64,000 nt of DNA, from the NCBI RefSeq assembly GCF_001039355.2, contig NW_019775081.1:398764-462763 (forward strand). Direction: 5' to 3'. The position numbers and the translations under genes are program-made. Origin of the DNA: Lingula anatina (Eukaryota > Brachiopoda > Lingulata > Lingulida > Lingulidae). The notes under the pieces are model-generated. The model was not told where the DNA came from. It did no database searches and saw only the letters and a list, made by a program, of their open reading frames with translations. This document shows positions 1 to 12,151 of the stretch, piece after piece (the first letter of the stretch is position 1; every line of letters begins with the position of its first letter).

Positions 1-218
1 TGTACTTTATTTTATCTTAAAGGCAAGGAGGCTATTTTGTGAAATACTGTTGACAACAAATTATTGTCTTCACTGGTGAAAAGAATTGTCTACTAAGACT
101 ATTACTAATGTAAATTAATGTACTTATATTTCAGTACTTACAGCACAGATGGAGAGTGGTGTGTGTGACTGAACATATAATATATCGACGTACAGCTGTA
201 GCACATTTACTTTTGCAG

Positions 219-3200
219 CAACCAGACCATAGTTGAATTTGGAAGGGATGCAGTGAAATATTTTGGCGACCACTATGGAATAAATATGTCTGCCGTGACC
301 GATTCTGATATACTAGATGGACGTGTCCTATTAGAGGGGGGAAGGATGGTGTTTCACCCCTACCACCTAAACCCAAATGCAAAATGCAGCCTTCTTAATG
401 GTAGGAACAGATTTGTAATTTGAGAAGGGAAGTCTGATGAAAACGTTTTGCTGGTGACTAAAAATGTATGTATCCGATTTGAGTAATCTGATTCTACTAA
501 TATTTTGTATCAATGCACAGAGCATAATTTTTCCCCATTTTGTTATTAGTAGGGAGGAAAATTGAATATTTTTATGTCGTCTAAGTGAATAAAATGGTTA
601 TTTGACAATTTGTTACATTACAGACTGTACGGCAAGAGAGTTCCTTTCTAACGCGGGCTGGGTGATTGAGGTCATTAACAGCATTCAGGTTTATGGAACT
701 GGGTATACAGGAACTCTTGATAAAACCAATTCAATGTTTTATGGGGAATACGTATTGGCGGTAAGTGACCTTGTATACAAGCTGTTTTGTTAATCTTAAA
801 AATCCTAATTCATATTATAATTTATTCATTTGATTTCGAGTCTGTGCCCAGGTTTGGATAATTGGCATCAAAATTTGGTCAATGTTTTAGAGATTAAAAT
901 TACAACATACCTACACCAAAATGTGTTTGTAGTCTAAAATGATACAAATTGTTCTAGTCCAAGCTAAATTTTTGGAACCTAGAATTCTATGATTTTTTTC
1001 TGTTCTTACTAAGTTCTTTTCTCCTAGGGGCACTATTCAGCATGGTTATCAAATTATGTTGGTCAACTGAAACTATCCAAGGCTAGATATAGCCAATCCT
1101 CATTGAAATATACAGACAAATATGATGTCTCACCTCCAGTTCGATCCGTGTACTTTTTTACAAATGATCACCTCACAGTTGTAAATTGTCACAGTGTATT
1201 TATATTCAAGTCATCATATCTTACTTGATTAATGGTACAGATATACAAAATATGCACCAGAAATAAGATACTAATTCCTTTACTGTATGGTATCATTTCA
1301 GTGCAATTTGATAATTCCCTAGTGGTTGCCAACATTTTTCACTAAAAATGGATAAAGCCATTAATTCATTTCACTTTTTATACATAACTGTGAGCTATCT
1401 ACAAATTTTAATTACAATGTGCCTTGTTTATCCAGATGTCAACACTTTTTGCAACAAGTGATATTATTTTAAAATATTGATTAAGATAGCCGCCGAATCA
1501 AAGAACGAAATACATATCATTGATAGGCATAACCTTTTTTCGTTATACATTTCGTAAAATATTGAGTTATATTTTTAGTCAATTTTGAACTAAGCACAAA
1601 TTTTAGACGACTAAAACGACTCACCCACTTTCCTTATCAGTGACGTCACTCTGGGAAACGAGATATTTTCTGACAGTCTTCCAAATTATTTTTGTTGATC
1701 CATCCTCCATTTTTGGCCGTCTTCCGACAGAAAAAAAATTATACTCATCAAAGTAAACTTGGAAATCTGCCCGTCTTCCAAAGGACTCAGAAGACGACCT
1801 CTATCCGCACCTGCTACATGTATACACCTTTTATATAGCTCGAGAGGTCTATTCAGATAAAGAAAGACCGAAGAAAGGCAGAAGTTATTTCACTGGATCA
1901 CTGTTTATTGCAAATCGGGAAATGAAAGCACACGTGAAAAAAAAAAAAAAAAAAAAANNNNNNNNNNNNNNNNNNNNNNNNNNNNNNNNNNNNNNNNNNN
2001 NNNNNNNNNNNNNNNNNNNNNNNNNNNNNNNNNNNNNNNNNNNNNNNNNNNNNNNNNNNNNNNNNNNNNNNNNNNNNNNNNNNNNNNNNNNNNNNNNNNN
2101 NNNNNNNNNNNNNNNNNNNNNNNNNNNNNNNNNNNNNNNNNNNNNNNNNNNNNNNNNNNNNNNNNNNNNNNNNNNNNNNTGAAAAAAAAAAAAAAAAAAA
2201 AAAAAGAAAAAATACTAATTATAATACATTACCAATTAACATAAGTATAGGAAATTAAATGTCTCGTAATATATTATGAATATAAACTTGTTATTTATGA
2301 TTATCAAACAAAGAGCAATACGCATGAAAAAAAAAAACGCCACATAGGTGTGGCTACATATACATAGATGCATAAACATAATTAAATTTACTCAAATAGA
2401 AAAAAAAAACGATAAATTTAAATAATCACTATTCGACTCTCACCATTTATGCCTTCCTTAGAAATTTAAAGTTAATGTTTAAAATGCAAAATAACAAGAA
2501 TTTGAAGTTGGTCCTACTCGTAAGAAGACACTGAGTGGAATGAAATAATATGCGTACTCATGGGAGTATCCCTGAACGTAAAATGTTGTAAAGTATACAA
2601 GTGTTAAATGAGCTGTGCTGGATGCATCACCCAGATCCTCCAGCACAATCAAATGTAAAATGAACCATTACATCAGGTGCTTCCGTAGGATCTCCTCTAT
2701 ATCATGGACTGACAGGGTCACAAACATGCAATGGGGTTTGAATTGGCAAAAAAAAAGGTAAAGATTATACCTGAAAGAGGCAAATACTGCAAGTTTACAT
2801 TACTGTGCAAAGAACCCCTACAGATTCTAGAATTTTGATAGATGGAGACCCTGTTAAAATTCAGAATTTACATTCTTTGTGGCAACTTTTACAAACACTG
2901 TCGATGATTAACTTGAGATCAAGAGGAGAATTGCCATAGCAAAGAATGCAACAATTGCAATAAGCAGCATTTGGAAATACAGAAGTATTATCCTCAAAAC
3001 AGGCTCCTCAAAACGCTGGTTTTCCCCCATCGCGTCCTACAATTCAGAATACTTTCCGGTCAGAAAAGGACTGAGAGCTTTAAACCCTGGTGCTTAAGAA
3101 GACTCCTCAGAATCAGCTGGAAGGAAAACAAAACCAAAGAAGTTCTACACAATCCAGGATTTTTTGAAGGGGGAGTCCTTTGATAAGAATCCGACCTCTC

Positions 3201-3829
3201 TCTCCTCCCTCCCCCCTTTGGCGTTGGGTTCGGACCCCAAAAATTTTTGGCATTTTCAAGGGCCAACGGTGCTATTTTGGTACGGTTTAGAACTATGACT
3301 CAGCTAGTCAAAATCCTAATTTCAAGAGGGGACCATCGGTGTGATTTTTTTTTCAGAAATCGAAAGTATTCAGATATCGGCCATTGCCTACAACAAGAAA
3401 AGCGTAGTCTGTGAACGGCATCCGCTAAAAGTGGCGTGACAGGCGGGATGATGATTACACTGTACCTTTATCAACAACATATCGCTGATGGGGAAATTTG
3501 TGGTCTCCGTGACACAGTCTCCACTTCGTTCGACACCACCTCCTCCCTCTCCAGTCCAATCTTATTAAATGAATTATTATTGTTGTAGATAGTTTTAATT
3601 TGTAATAACGCTACTGATAATTCCATTTCAGCCAAGTGTTTTGGAATATTTGCAATATGCAGAAACCTTAGAGTATAAAACACCAACGCCAGCCACGCTC
3701 TTCAAATCAGGTCTGTACACGTACGAGACTATCGCATCAACGGGTGGATTAAAAGCACAGTCATACGGTCACTTTACCATAGATGCAAAAACAGGAGAAA
3801 TCGACGGAATAGAGACATTCATTGTATAA
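219..3829 (+). CDS. Unrecognised multi-exon gene, 3' part (5' end outside window)
   Basis: Four exons join in one open frame: 219-400, 624-760, 1028-1180 and 3632-3829 (stop 3827-3829), giving the last 222 residues of a longer protein. Each junction has AG acceptors and GT donors, and phases agree: AAT G joins AC at exon 1/2, then phase 0 twice. The exon 3 donor (GTAAAT at 1181) lies inside a frame that would otherwise run on to a TGA at about 1227-1229, so an alternative shorter C-terminus is possible. The last intron contains the 222-base gap. Visible peptide landmarks are CTAREFLSNAGW in exon 2, GHYSAWLSNYVGQ in exon 3 and SGLYTYETIASTGGLKAQS near the C-terminus; there is no obvious membrane segment. 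I do not recognise the family. A polyadenylation signal lies 116 bases after the stop. The low-complexity gap could hide a further exon. Confidence 0.6.
1958..2179. other. Assembly gap (222 N) flanked by poly-A
   Basis: A run of N is bordered on both sides by poly-A tracts (1938-1957 and 2182-2205). It sits in the last intron of the unrecognised gene. The homopolymer flanks suggest that a low-complexity sequence blocked assembly, and the true length may differ. Confidence 0.95.
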
Positions 3830-3944
3830 GGTGCGCGCATTTGAAAAATGCAAATAATGCACACACGATTAATCATATCGTATATAGAACTACCGTAAAA
3901 TAACGGCAACTACACTACACAACTAAGGACGAAAAAAAAAATTC

Positions 3945-3950
3945 AATAAA
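3945..3950 (+). promoter_or_regulatory. Polyadenylation signal of the first gene
   Basis: A canonical AATAAA lies 116 bases after the stop codon at 3829, in the same orientation, at a plausible 3' UTR distance. Confidence 0.5.
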
Positions 3951-4848
3951 TTGCCAAGCAGAATTTAGCAAATATTATTGTCACCCTTTTGTTTCAATTT
4001 GATTAATTTCATTGATGCATTGCACTAAAAAATTCTTGAAACTTCAAAACTGATCATTTAAGGAAAGCGGTCATTCATTTTTACCTTCAATGTTTAGGAT
4101 ACATACAGCTTCAGCAAGTTGATGGTTTTCTTTACTTTTATACATGCTCACAAGCGGCACGACAAATAACGAAAAGGAATAAATGTCTAAACGTTTTTGT
4201 CTCATTATTCTTGAATGCGTTATACAAGTCTTATTTACAATGTACTTTAGCCCTGAGTGTCTAGGAATGGGATAGACAATGCTTCTGATTGCTTCTGAAG
4301 TAAGCAAAATTCATTTAGGGACAAACTGACTACTGATATCTACCAATATATATTAACAAATCTTTGTAAATGAGAACACTATGGAAATCATTATTTTTTT
4401 TTTTAGAGCAACATCGTTAAAGAGACATTTTTGCAGCATGCACGGCGGGCCTGCTACTTCACTTCCCTCATTTAATTGTAAACAGCAAATTAACCTGCTT
4501 CTACAGGATTTGGCCAAGTAATTCACTTGGTGTACAAGCCTACACTGTTGTGATAGTTTCTACTAAATATAATAAAATCAGTAAATAAACAAAATATTTT
4601 ATACAATTTTATTATATACAACGTTCTATTTACAAATTTGACAGCAGACGTCTTGTGTTTGGAAAATTGATACATCAGTGGAATTAAAGTGGAGACAGAA
4701 GTGGTATCCGTTCTCTTTTCAGCTTAAAAAATTAAAGATACAAAGATCTACATTTGATCAAAATCAATATTATGTCTCCCATAGGTCCCATGTATAAATG
4801 ATGGTACAATGCTGTTACTCCCCTTCAATACTGCACCAAATATTGTAT

Positions 4849-4898
<50 letters not shown>

Positions 4899-5051
4899 CA
4901 CAACCCACTATATGCTGCTTTTACAGGGAAACATAACCAAGAACATTTATACAACTACACGCTTGATCTAATATTCATTCCCTTGATAGATCTTTTCCTT
5001 GACCTAATATGACCTTGAATATGACCTATGACATGACCTCTCCTGGTCACA
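3951..5051. other. Intergenic stretch without a recognised gene
   Basis: No splice-supported coding exon was found. It contains a (TA)n microsatellite at about 4851-4896. The rightmost part is presumably 3' UTR or 3' flank of ZMYND12, which ends on the minus strand at 5312. Confidence 0.6.
4851..4896. repeat. (TA)n microsatellite
   Basis: A perfect TA dinucleotide run of about 23 units. Confidence 0.95.
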
Positions 5052-5369
5052 TGGTGACCTCATTGACTGTGTCACAAAACTTCATGAACTCTAAAATGTT
5101 TACATGGTGACCTCATTGACTGAGCCACAAATCTTCATGAACTCTACAATGTTCACAAGGTGACCTCATTGACTGAGTCACAAATCTTCATGAACTCTAC
5201 AGTGTTCACATGGTGACCTCATCGACTGTGTCACAAATCTTCATGAACTCTACAATGTTCACATGGTGACCTCATTGACTGTGTCACAAATCTTCATGAA
5301 CTCTACAATGTTTACATGGTGACCTCATTGACTGAGTCACAAATCTTCATGAACTCTACAATGGATCGT
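5052..5369. repeat. 53-bp minisatellite, six copies, derived from the last ZMYND12 exon
   Basis: Six tandem copies of a 53-bp unit start at 5052, 5105, 5158, 5211, 5264 and 5317 with strictly constant spacing and only a few substitutions. The first transcribed copy (minus strand, 5369-5312) encodes the C-terminal residues and stop codon of ZMYND12; the others lie 3' of the stop. Because 53 is not a multiple of three, read-through would change frame in every copy. Confidence 0.95.
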
Positions 5370-8300
5370 GACAGTTCGTCATCAGGATTACCCTCACTCG
5401 TCACCACTGCTTTCCGTCCATACTCTTTGGCCTGAAAAAATAAAAGACAACATCGACTGCATTTTTTTTTCTTCTTTTTTTTTTCCCATTATGCATCATG
5501 CATCATAATTTGTGTCATTTAAAATACTTTTATAACGATATAGGTCAAATTTGTAAAATATATAAATGTATATTTTTAAATATAATTGTCAAAATAATCC
5601 AAAAATGTTTGTAAAAAATGAAAAAAATCTTAATATTTTCTTTGCAATTATTGCTTCACAGATAACATTTTCTAATCAAGAAAGAGCTTTTTATAGGAAG
5701 TATTAGTAATACCAAAGTAAAATGTTGTTAAAGCATGTCAAGCATGAAAAAAAAAAACACATCACAGAATCATTGTGCCCCTTTTAAAAATTTTTATCCT
5801 TCTGAGCATACCTTCTCCACTTCATGTAGTATAAAATACAGCATAGCCAAAGCATGGCAAATTTTGGCAACAATTTCAGGTTTTTTATTTGACTGTTGAT
5901 CTCTGATGTCATATATGGCATTTAGGACCTGTTTGGCTTCTGCTTCCTGGGCCTCATCTAAAATATATGTTAAAAATAATTAGAAAATATCATGATAAAT
6001 GGTTGACAGTGTCATTCCAACTGCCAGTCAGATAGGATAACTATAACTAAGTTATATACTATTATACCCCTACAGTACTTTAAATACCTTGAGAAAGATA
6101 ATCAGGAAAAAATCTTTCCCAAAGTGCACTGCAGTAAGTATTTGAAAATAACAGATCTTAAAAAATAAATAAATAAATTATATATAAAAATAAAATAATG
6201 TAAAATAAAAACTTAATGAAATATTGGAAAATATAGGGTGTATGATAATTTGAAGATATTACAGCACATAAATGTCAAAAGGGCAGGATGGTGTAGAGCA
6301 AGCTCATAGACATGCTTATAAAAGGAGGCCAACAGGCCGCTGATGGACAATGGCAAAATCCATTCATTCATTCAAATGTCAAATACCACTGACACAAATT
6401 TCCAGTCAGTTAAAAACCACTCACCCAGCCCCTCCTCTTCCTCTTGGTTTATCTCCATGGCGATGGCTCCAATTCCTGTTGTATCTATGGGTGTGGCTGT
6501 TCGAACACTGACTATCTTTTGTAAGTAGTCATACCAGCTATCTGTGACCTGGAATGTACACAATATCACAACTAAAACAATTTTCAGTGATCACACCTGC
6601 CTAGCTATGGCCTGGAATGTGCACAATACGACAACTGAAGTATTAACTGTTGTATCTCGCTGACAAGTAATGATCGAGAGCCATTGTGTGAATGTAATAA
6701 AATTTTGGCACTGAGGGAAAAAACACTACTAAGAACTACCACAATTATCACTACAAACTACAGTAATTGCTACTACTTCTACATTACCACAGTAACAGCT
6801 ACTACTGTTGCTGTTACTACTACTACTAACAATAATACTTCTACTAAAAAAATAATAATGATAATACACAGAGAATCTACTATTTCAGTTTGTATGAAAA
6901 AAAAAATATATCTTTAGACTTAATCTAGCATACTGAGAGTCTGCTATTTACGTTCTGTCTAAAGAAAGTTATCTACAGACTTACCCTAGCATATAGAGAG
7001 TCTGCTACTTCCATTCTGTTTTGTCTAAAGAAAACATTTGCCATGTGGAAATATCCGCCACTTGTCCTAATGTCATCTGGGGAAAACTCCATGGAGGCAT
7101 GGAAAATCTAGAAAAATGGTGAAAAATTAAGATCTAAAACAGTCCAACTGTCTTGTTTGCTACTTACACTGCAATAAAATTGTTATATTGTGTATAACTG
7201 ATGACTGCAAAAACTGTGCATATAAGCAGCATATCTGATATGTTAAACACCCTTTTAAATAATCCTCACAAAATTTAACACAACCTGCACTCATAACTCA
7301 GATCTTTTAAAAATCCTCAAACATAATTACTGCATTCAGAACAGTGGACTTACAGATCAAAATTTGCCGATCCACTTGAATGCTTGCTGCATACTCCCCA
7401 TGGGGAATCTGCCAGTGTCTAATCAGGAATTAAGTGGCAAGCTTTTTAGTGGGGTTGGCATATTTGATCCATGGATCTGTTAGTCTGCTGTTCTGAATGC
7501 GCTCAATGAGAAATCACAACCAGCACAATTGGAAAATCTCAACTAACACAATTGGAAAAACTCACATCATCAGCTAACTGCCTCAGAGACTCCTCATACT
7601 CCCCCTTGGCAGCATAGAGCAGTCCCAGGTTCCTGTACAGTTTGGACTTGATGGCATCTGAGCACTCTGGGGTCTTGACCACTGTCCACTGTGCCTGCAT
7701 CAGGTATTCCTCTGCCTGGGATAGTCTACCTAAACCTGGGGAGAGGGAAGGATTTTTGGAGATAATTGGATGTCCAGTGATAACTTATACTAATAAATGT
7801 TTTTTTTTTTAATTTATATCTATTAATACTTACAATGTAATTCAAGAGACGTTCACTATGGAGAAGTCCTTCTCCTTGTGAAGACAATGTTGACCAGGAG
7901 GACTAGAGTTCTAGAGTTTCATCCAGTTCTATGCCAGCTAAACCATAAATTTCTATAGCAAATCACAGCACTCACCTATGCTGGCCTCTCCCAGTATTAA
8001 ATATGAAGGCACCAGTTCTATGCTAGCCAATCCATGGACTTCTATAGCAAATCTCAGTGACTGCATTGCAGCTGGAACGGCTTGCTCGTGTCTTCCCTCA
8101 AACAAAAGCTTCTGCCCTGTTGTTCTTGTCAGATCTATCATGTGTCTCTGAAATTAAGATATTTTCTATGTTAAAACATGTCAAAAATACCACTCTGAAT
8201 CACACCATTATTATTATTCTTTTAATTCCAAAAAATGTAGTTACTACAGAAACTGACACTAGTACTATTACTTCCTTAAATAAAGAAAAGCAAATTACAC

Positions 8301-9427
8301 TTTGCAATGAATTCAATCTACTGAAAAGGTATCAATGTAATGACATTGATAATTTCTGTCACAGTCTCAGTACAGAGTATTAAGAAGCCAAGATGGATGT
8401 AGGTGATAACTGAACAAACAATCAAATAAATAAATAAATAAATGAACAAAGCCTCAATCAGTTTATTTTGAAAAAAAAAAAAATTATACTGTCTCTTTCT
8501 TACCATCAAACAAATGGACTTTTGGACAAATATCCTTTAGATTAAATAAGACAAATGTAAATCTCTTTAAAATTGTACCTGTCTCTGTAATAACTGGTCC
8601 TTTCTATGTTGTCTTTCTTCATCTGAAGCTAGGAAGGGGATGGGTGTTCTCAAAGGAATCAAGAGCTGGCAAATCTTTTCATGGATCCCTAACCAGTCGG
8701 CTTTCTGATGCTCTACACCACTGAAAAATTAATAACACACATAGAAATATCTTGGGTTAATTTCTGATTGACATTTGGTTTTATGTTGTCCATTGATGTA
8801 CACACTTTCATAACAACCTTCTCAACAAAGAAATCTCCTTTGCATAATATACTTTGATGATAAAAATCACATTACTGGTATAAAATGAGATCCGCTATCA
8901 TGTTGTCTTAATAACAACACCTTTACATCATTACATGAGTATATTAACTAGCTGATGCAGTGCAGAGGCCATTGGAGACGTTTGCTTTAAATTTAAAGAA
9001 AATGAACCCAATCTATTAGGGGCCTTTGCTCTATGCAATATTGTTTGAATAAAACTAAAAATCTCATGATAAACAACGTGCTTTACTTCACTTAAAATGC
9101 ATCAAAACCGGCACCCACATTAAGGTAACCTAAAACGAAAAACACAGACAAACTATCACAGTATCAGGAAAACGCTTAGCCTTAGTTGAAAATGAGAGGC
9201 ATTTTCACTTACCAATAATACGTAACTCTGCATTTTGTACACTGTATAAACGCTGGTTTCTGACACAGTTCACATACCAGCTTTACGCCTTTCGGGTTGG
9301 CGAGAGGATTTAGAGTCATACTTGATAAAAAGGGGATTGAATCCCCGATATTGCCGGATTTTCTATAGAATTGTTGTCGCTCTGTTGCTATCCTGTGCGA
9401 AAGCGAGGCTACACAAGTATCGCACAT
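5312..9427 (-). CDS. ZMYND12: Zinc finger MYND domain-containing protein 12 (ZMYND12)
   Basis: Eight exons on the minus strand: 9427/9319-9213, 8720-8579, 8147-7976, 7735-7566, 7107-6985, 6548-6425, 5957-5812 and 5431-5312 (stop TAA at 5314-5312). From the ATG at 9319 the frame gives 367 residues, against 365 in human, and this start aligns with the mammalian N-terminus; an in-frame ATG at 9427 would add 36 residues. Exons 1-2 carry the MYND zinc finger: paired cysteines in LVCELC and CTKC, YYC at the exon junction, then HQKADW and HEKIC. The rest is TPR-like helical repeats, for example GRHEQAVPAAMQSLRF, ELVPSYLILGEASIG and DDIRTSGGYFHMANVF. The family is linked to ciliary axonemes and dynein-associated proteins in vertebrates; that role here is inferred. 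The gene shares a very short divergent promoter with PPP1R7. Several introns carry local copies of adjoining exon ends, and the stop codon falls in a minisatellite. Confidence 0.93.
6916..6980. repeat. Degenerate copy of the ZMYND12 exon 5 3' end inside the next intron
   Basis: The 60-odd bases ending at about 6980 repeat, with mismatches, the 3' end of exon 5 and its donor (6981-7040). They share the series AGAGTCTGCTA followed by GTTCTGT and TCTAAAGAAA. A third, weaker trace with the word GAATCTACTATTTC is at 6869-6884. Confidence 0.75.
7331..7502. mobile_element. MITE family A, copy 1
   Basis: About 170 bp bounded by inverted termini TGCATTCAGAACAG and CTGTTCTGAATGC. It shares an interior with three other copies in the window, including the words GTGTCTAATCAGGAATTAAG and CATATTTGATCCATGGATCT. 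It lies in a ZMYND12 intron and has no coding capacity. Confidence 0.8.
7915..7969. repeat. Degenerate copy of part of ZMYND12 exon 3 inside the next intron
   Basis: The sequence CAGTTCTATGCCAGCTAAAC and following bases up to CTATAGCAAATCACAG repeat exon 3 bases 8010-8058, which read CAGTTCTATGCTAGCCAATC then CTATAGCAAATCTCAG. The copy ends immediately next to the exon 3 donor site. Confidence 0.75.
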
Positions 9428-9497
9428 AATGTATTTTATAGCCAATCATTGATCACCAAAAGGTCAACTTCGTAGAACTAGGGCAAATTTGGAAATA
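9427..9497. promoter_or_regulatory. Compact bidirectional promoter, ZMYND12 / PPP1R7
   Basis: The outermost start codons of the two divergent genes are about 70 bp apart (178 bp from the conserved ZMYND12 start). The interval holds a CCAAT motif (9442-9446), and the PPP1R7 start codon lies in AATATGGCGG, resembling a YY1-type element that overlaps the initiation codon. No TATA box is seen. Transcription start sites are inferred, not shown. Confidence 0.6.
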
Positions 9498-11765
9498 TGG
9501 CGGACGGAGAGGGCGAGAGTGAGATGTTTTATTATTTCATTCGAAATGACAGTTTGTTTTCAGTATTTAATGTGTTAGATGAAAACTGATAAATTCAGTT
9601 GCTGTTGTTATTCAAATTTTTTAATTAATTTTTTCTGGTGACGTAACTGATTCATTGTGATATTGTAACGCAAATGTATGAGGAAGACACATTTTATTCA
9701 CTATTTTTAGTCTTTGGACTACTTGTAGCGTACTTACAGTGACTTCAGCTGTTAATAATTAAATGTGAATGCACTAGAAGTGTCTCATAATACGCAGAAA
9801 AACCAATGTAATTGCCAAGCAATTTTATTTCAGTAGCAGAGACATTGATCAAATTCACAACATAACTGAATCAAGGAAAACATTGAAATCAAAATTGTGT
9901 GTGTATGTGTGTGTGTGTGTTTTGGGGGATGCTGCTTCATCTGCATAAGTACCAATTTGGATTCGTTTTGAGTAAATAGAGTAATAACGATGCAAATTTC
10001 TCCTTGGTTTTCCAATTAGACCACTTTGTCAGCATGTCCACAGATGAGGAAGAAGATGACAGACAGCCTGAAGAAGAAGTCCAAGAAATGGTTCAGTTAG
10101 ATCCCACAGCTGTAGATATAGACTTGAATCACAGCAGAATAGGAAGAATAGAGAACTTGGAAGTGCTTACTTGTGTAGAGGTGAGTTGGTCTTGTTGAAT
10201 AAAGTGTTGGTTTTCACTAGGGAATTTTTGCTATCTACACCCATGACTGATGTCTATATTTCTTTCTTTGATACACAAGAGATTTGGCAGTGTAAGTGAC
10301 TATCTCTCATGAACTAAATTATTTAAGAAATTGTTTAAAAATATTGAAACCAAGTGCAGATATTGGTCCTGCAATGGTTTATAAATGTGGGATAATGATT
10401 TTTTTTTTTTTGTGGAGAAAAATTTAGTCTGGTAGGAAAATTCCACATATGATACTGTTTCAGATTTTAATAATAACTAAATATGTATGTTCATAGGAAA
10501 TGTTCTGTTGTATGGAGAGAAGATAAATAAATTTGGTAATTAAATAACCCCCTTTTTTACATATTTCAGAGCATATGTTTCAGAAATAATTTAATCAAAG
10601 CCATTGAGAATGTGGCTTGCGTGGCACAAACGCTCAGAGAGCTGGACCTCTACGACAACCAGATTACTAGAATTGAAAATTTAGATGCTTTGGTGAACTT
10701 AGAGTGAGTAGCCAGTGTGTACATTTTTATGCTTAAGTGGGAGAAACTGGGCCAGGCATATTCTTTTCAAACAAATGTTATTTTAAATCTGTAATAGATT
10801 CACAAAGAATATAATGAATTTTTTTGTCTCACTCACTCTTTCTGTGTCTCTATTACTCTCTCTCTCTCTCTCTTGCCTATTTAAAAAATAGATTAACTAA
10901 TTAATTAATTATGTGTTCTTCTTGTAATAGATTTATTTTTTATTTAAATTGGCATTGTGGATGGATTGGCTAAACTGACTATCAAACAGATTGTCTTGGT
11001 TTTACTCATGGTCTAAAAACGACAGCATAGAAAAGAAAGAGATTAAAATTTCAAGCAAAGCACCTGTCAGTTTGAATAAGCTAATGTTGCTTTTATGTTA
11101 TTAAAAAAAGTTTTATCTGTTATTTCCAGAGTCCTTGACCTGTCCTTCAACAGAATACGGAAAATAGAAAACTTAGACAACCTTACAAAACTGAAGAAAC
11201 TCTTCCTTGTACAGAACAAGATAGGAAAAATTGAAAACATATCTCAGCTAACAAGCCTTGAAATGTTAGAACTTGGGGCAAATAAGATTAGGGTATGCTG
11301 TTTTACAATTCATCTGGACATTTTAGAATTACAGATATGTTTTTGAAAAAAATGTTAATTTGCATACTATTATTTTTTTAATTAATTTTTGTGACAATTT
11401 ATGCATTCCTGCATATCATTCACAATCTCAAGACAATAGAGAACATTATGAACTGGACTAGCCTGATTATAATAACTTGAAGCAATATCAAATGTATTGC
11501 CTCGTTTTGTAATGAAAAAATTTTCCTTGGGCTTACAGTATGTGAAAAAAACTTCTTAGCTTTCTGAAATATGACAGTCCGTGAAATTATGATATCACTG
11601 TTGACAACAAAGCACATGATTATTTATATCTTTTTTTAATCTCCGCAGGTCATAGAAAACCTAGGGTCCTTGGTGAAATTAGACAGTTTGTATATTGGCA
11701 AGAATAAAGTGACCAGAATCTCTGGACTGGACACTTTAGAGAACCTTACGGTCCTTAGTATGCAG
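9497..11765 (+). CDS. PPP1R7: Protein phosphatase 1 regulatory subunit 7 (SDS22), 5' half only
   Basis: Five exons at 9497-9518, 10020-10180, 10570-10703, 11130-11292 and 11649-11765 join in one frame for 199 residues with good splice sites. After a short acidic N-terminus (STDEEEDDRQPEEE) come about six 22-residue leucine-rich repeats, including VDIDLNHSRIGRIENLEVL, RELDLYDNQITRIENLDAL and KKLFLVQNKIGKIENI, closely matching SDS22, the nuclear and cytoplasmic regulator of PP1. The model ends at LTVLSMQ followed by a good donor (GTAGGT). The family is about 360 residues, so five or so further repeats and the C-terminal cap should follow. I found none of them before the convergent GMPS gene. 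The missing exons may lie in the 15203-15227 gap, or an assembly join or rearrangement may have removed them. Confidence 0.92.
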
Positions 11766-12097
11766 GTAGGTGAAATATTCTCCAAAGATGATTTTTTCCA
11801 CATAAGTAACTTTGAGTGTGAGAACTCTTAGCAGTCTGTGCTAAAAAAAAATTTACCCTGATGGCCATTCAAGATGACAGGGTCTAAGAATCAGACCCAA
11901 AGCTAAAACAGTATGGCCTCTGTCTGAATAAATGCACAAATTTTCACTGGCTGATTTACTGGCATTTGACATAGGGATAGTATTAATGTTGTTGTCAGCT
12001 CAAGTTCTTAGTGTTATTATTGATATTTTGAGGCTTCAGGACATAGGTTCCCTTGATTTTGATTTATGAACGAAAAAATGAATAAAGTAAGAAATAA

Positions 12098-12151
<54 letters not shown>

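Noticed and set aside
1958..2205. Apparent open frame across the N run
   Set aside because: It consists of poly-A and unknown bases.
2971..3266. Overlapping open frames on both strands left of the last exon of the first gene
   Set aside because: Low-complexity CTCAGAA-type words, no splice sites in register and no protein character.
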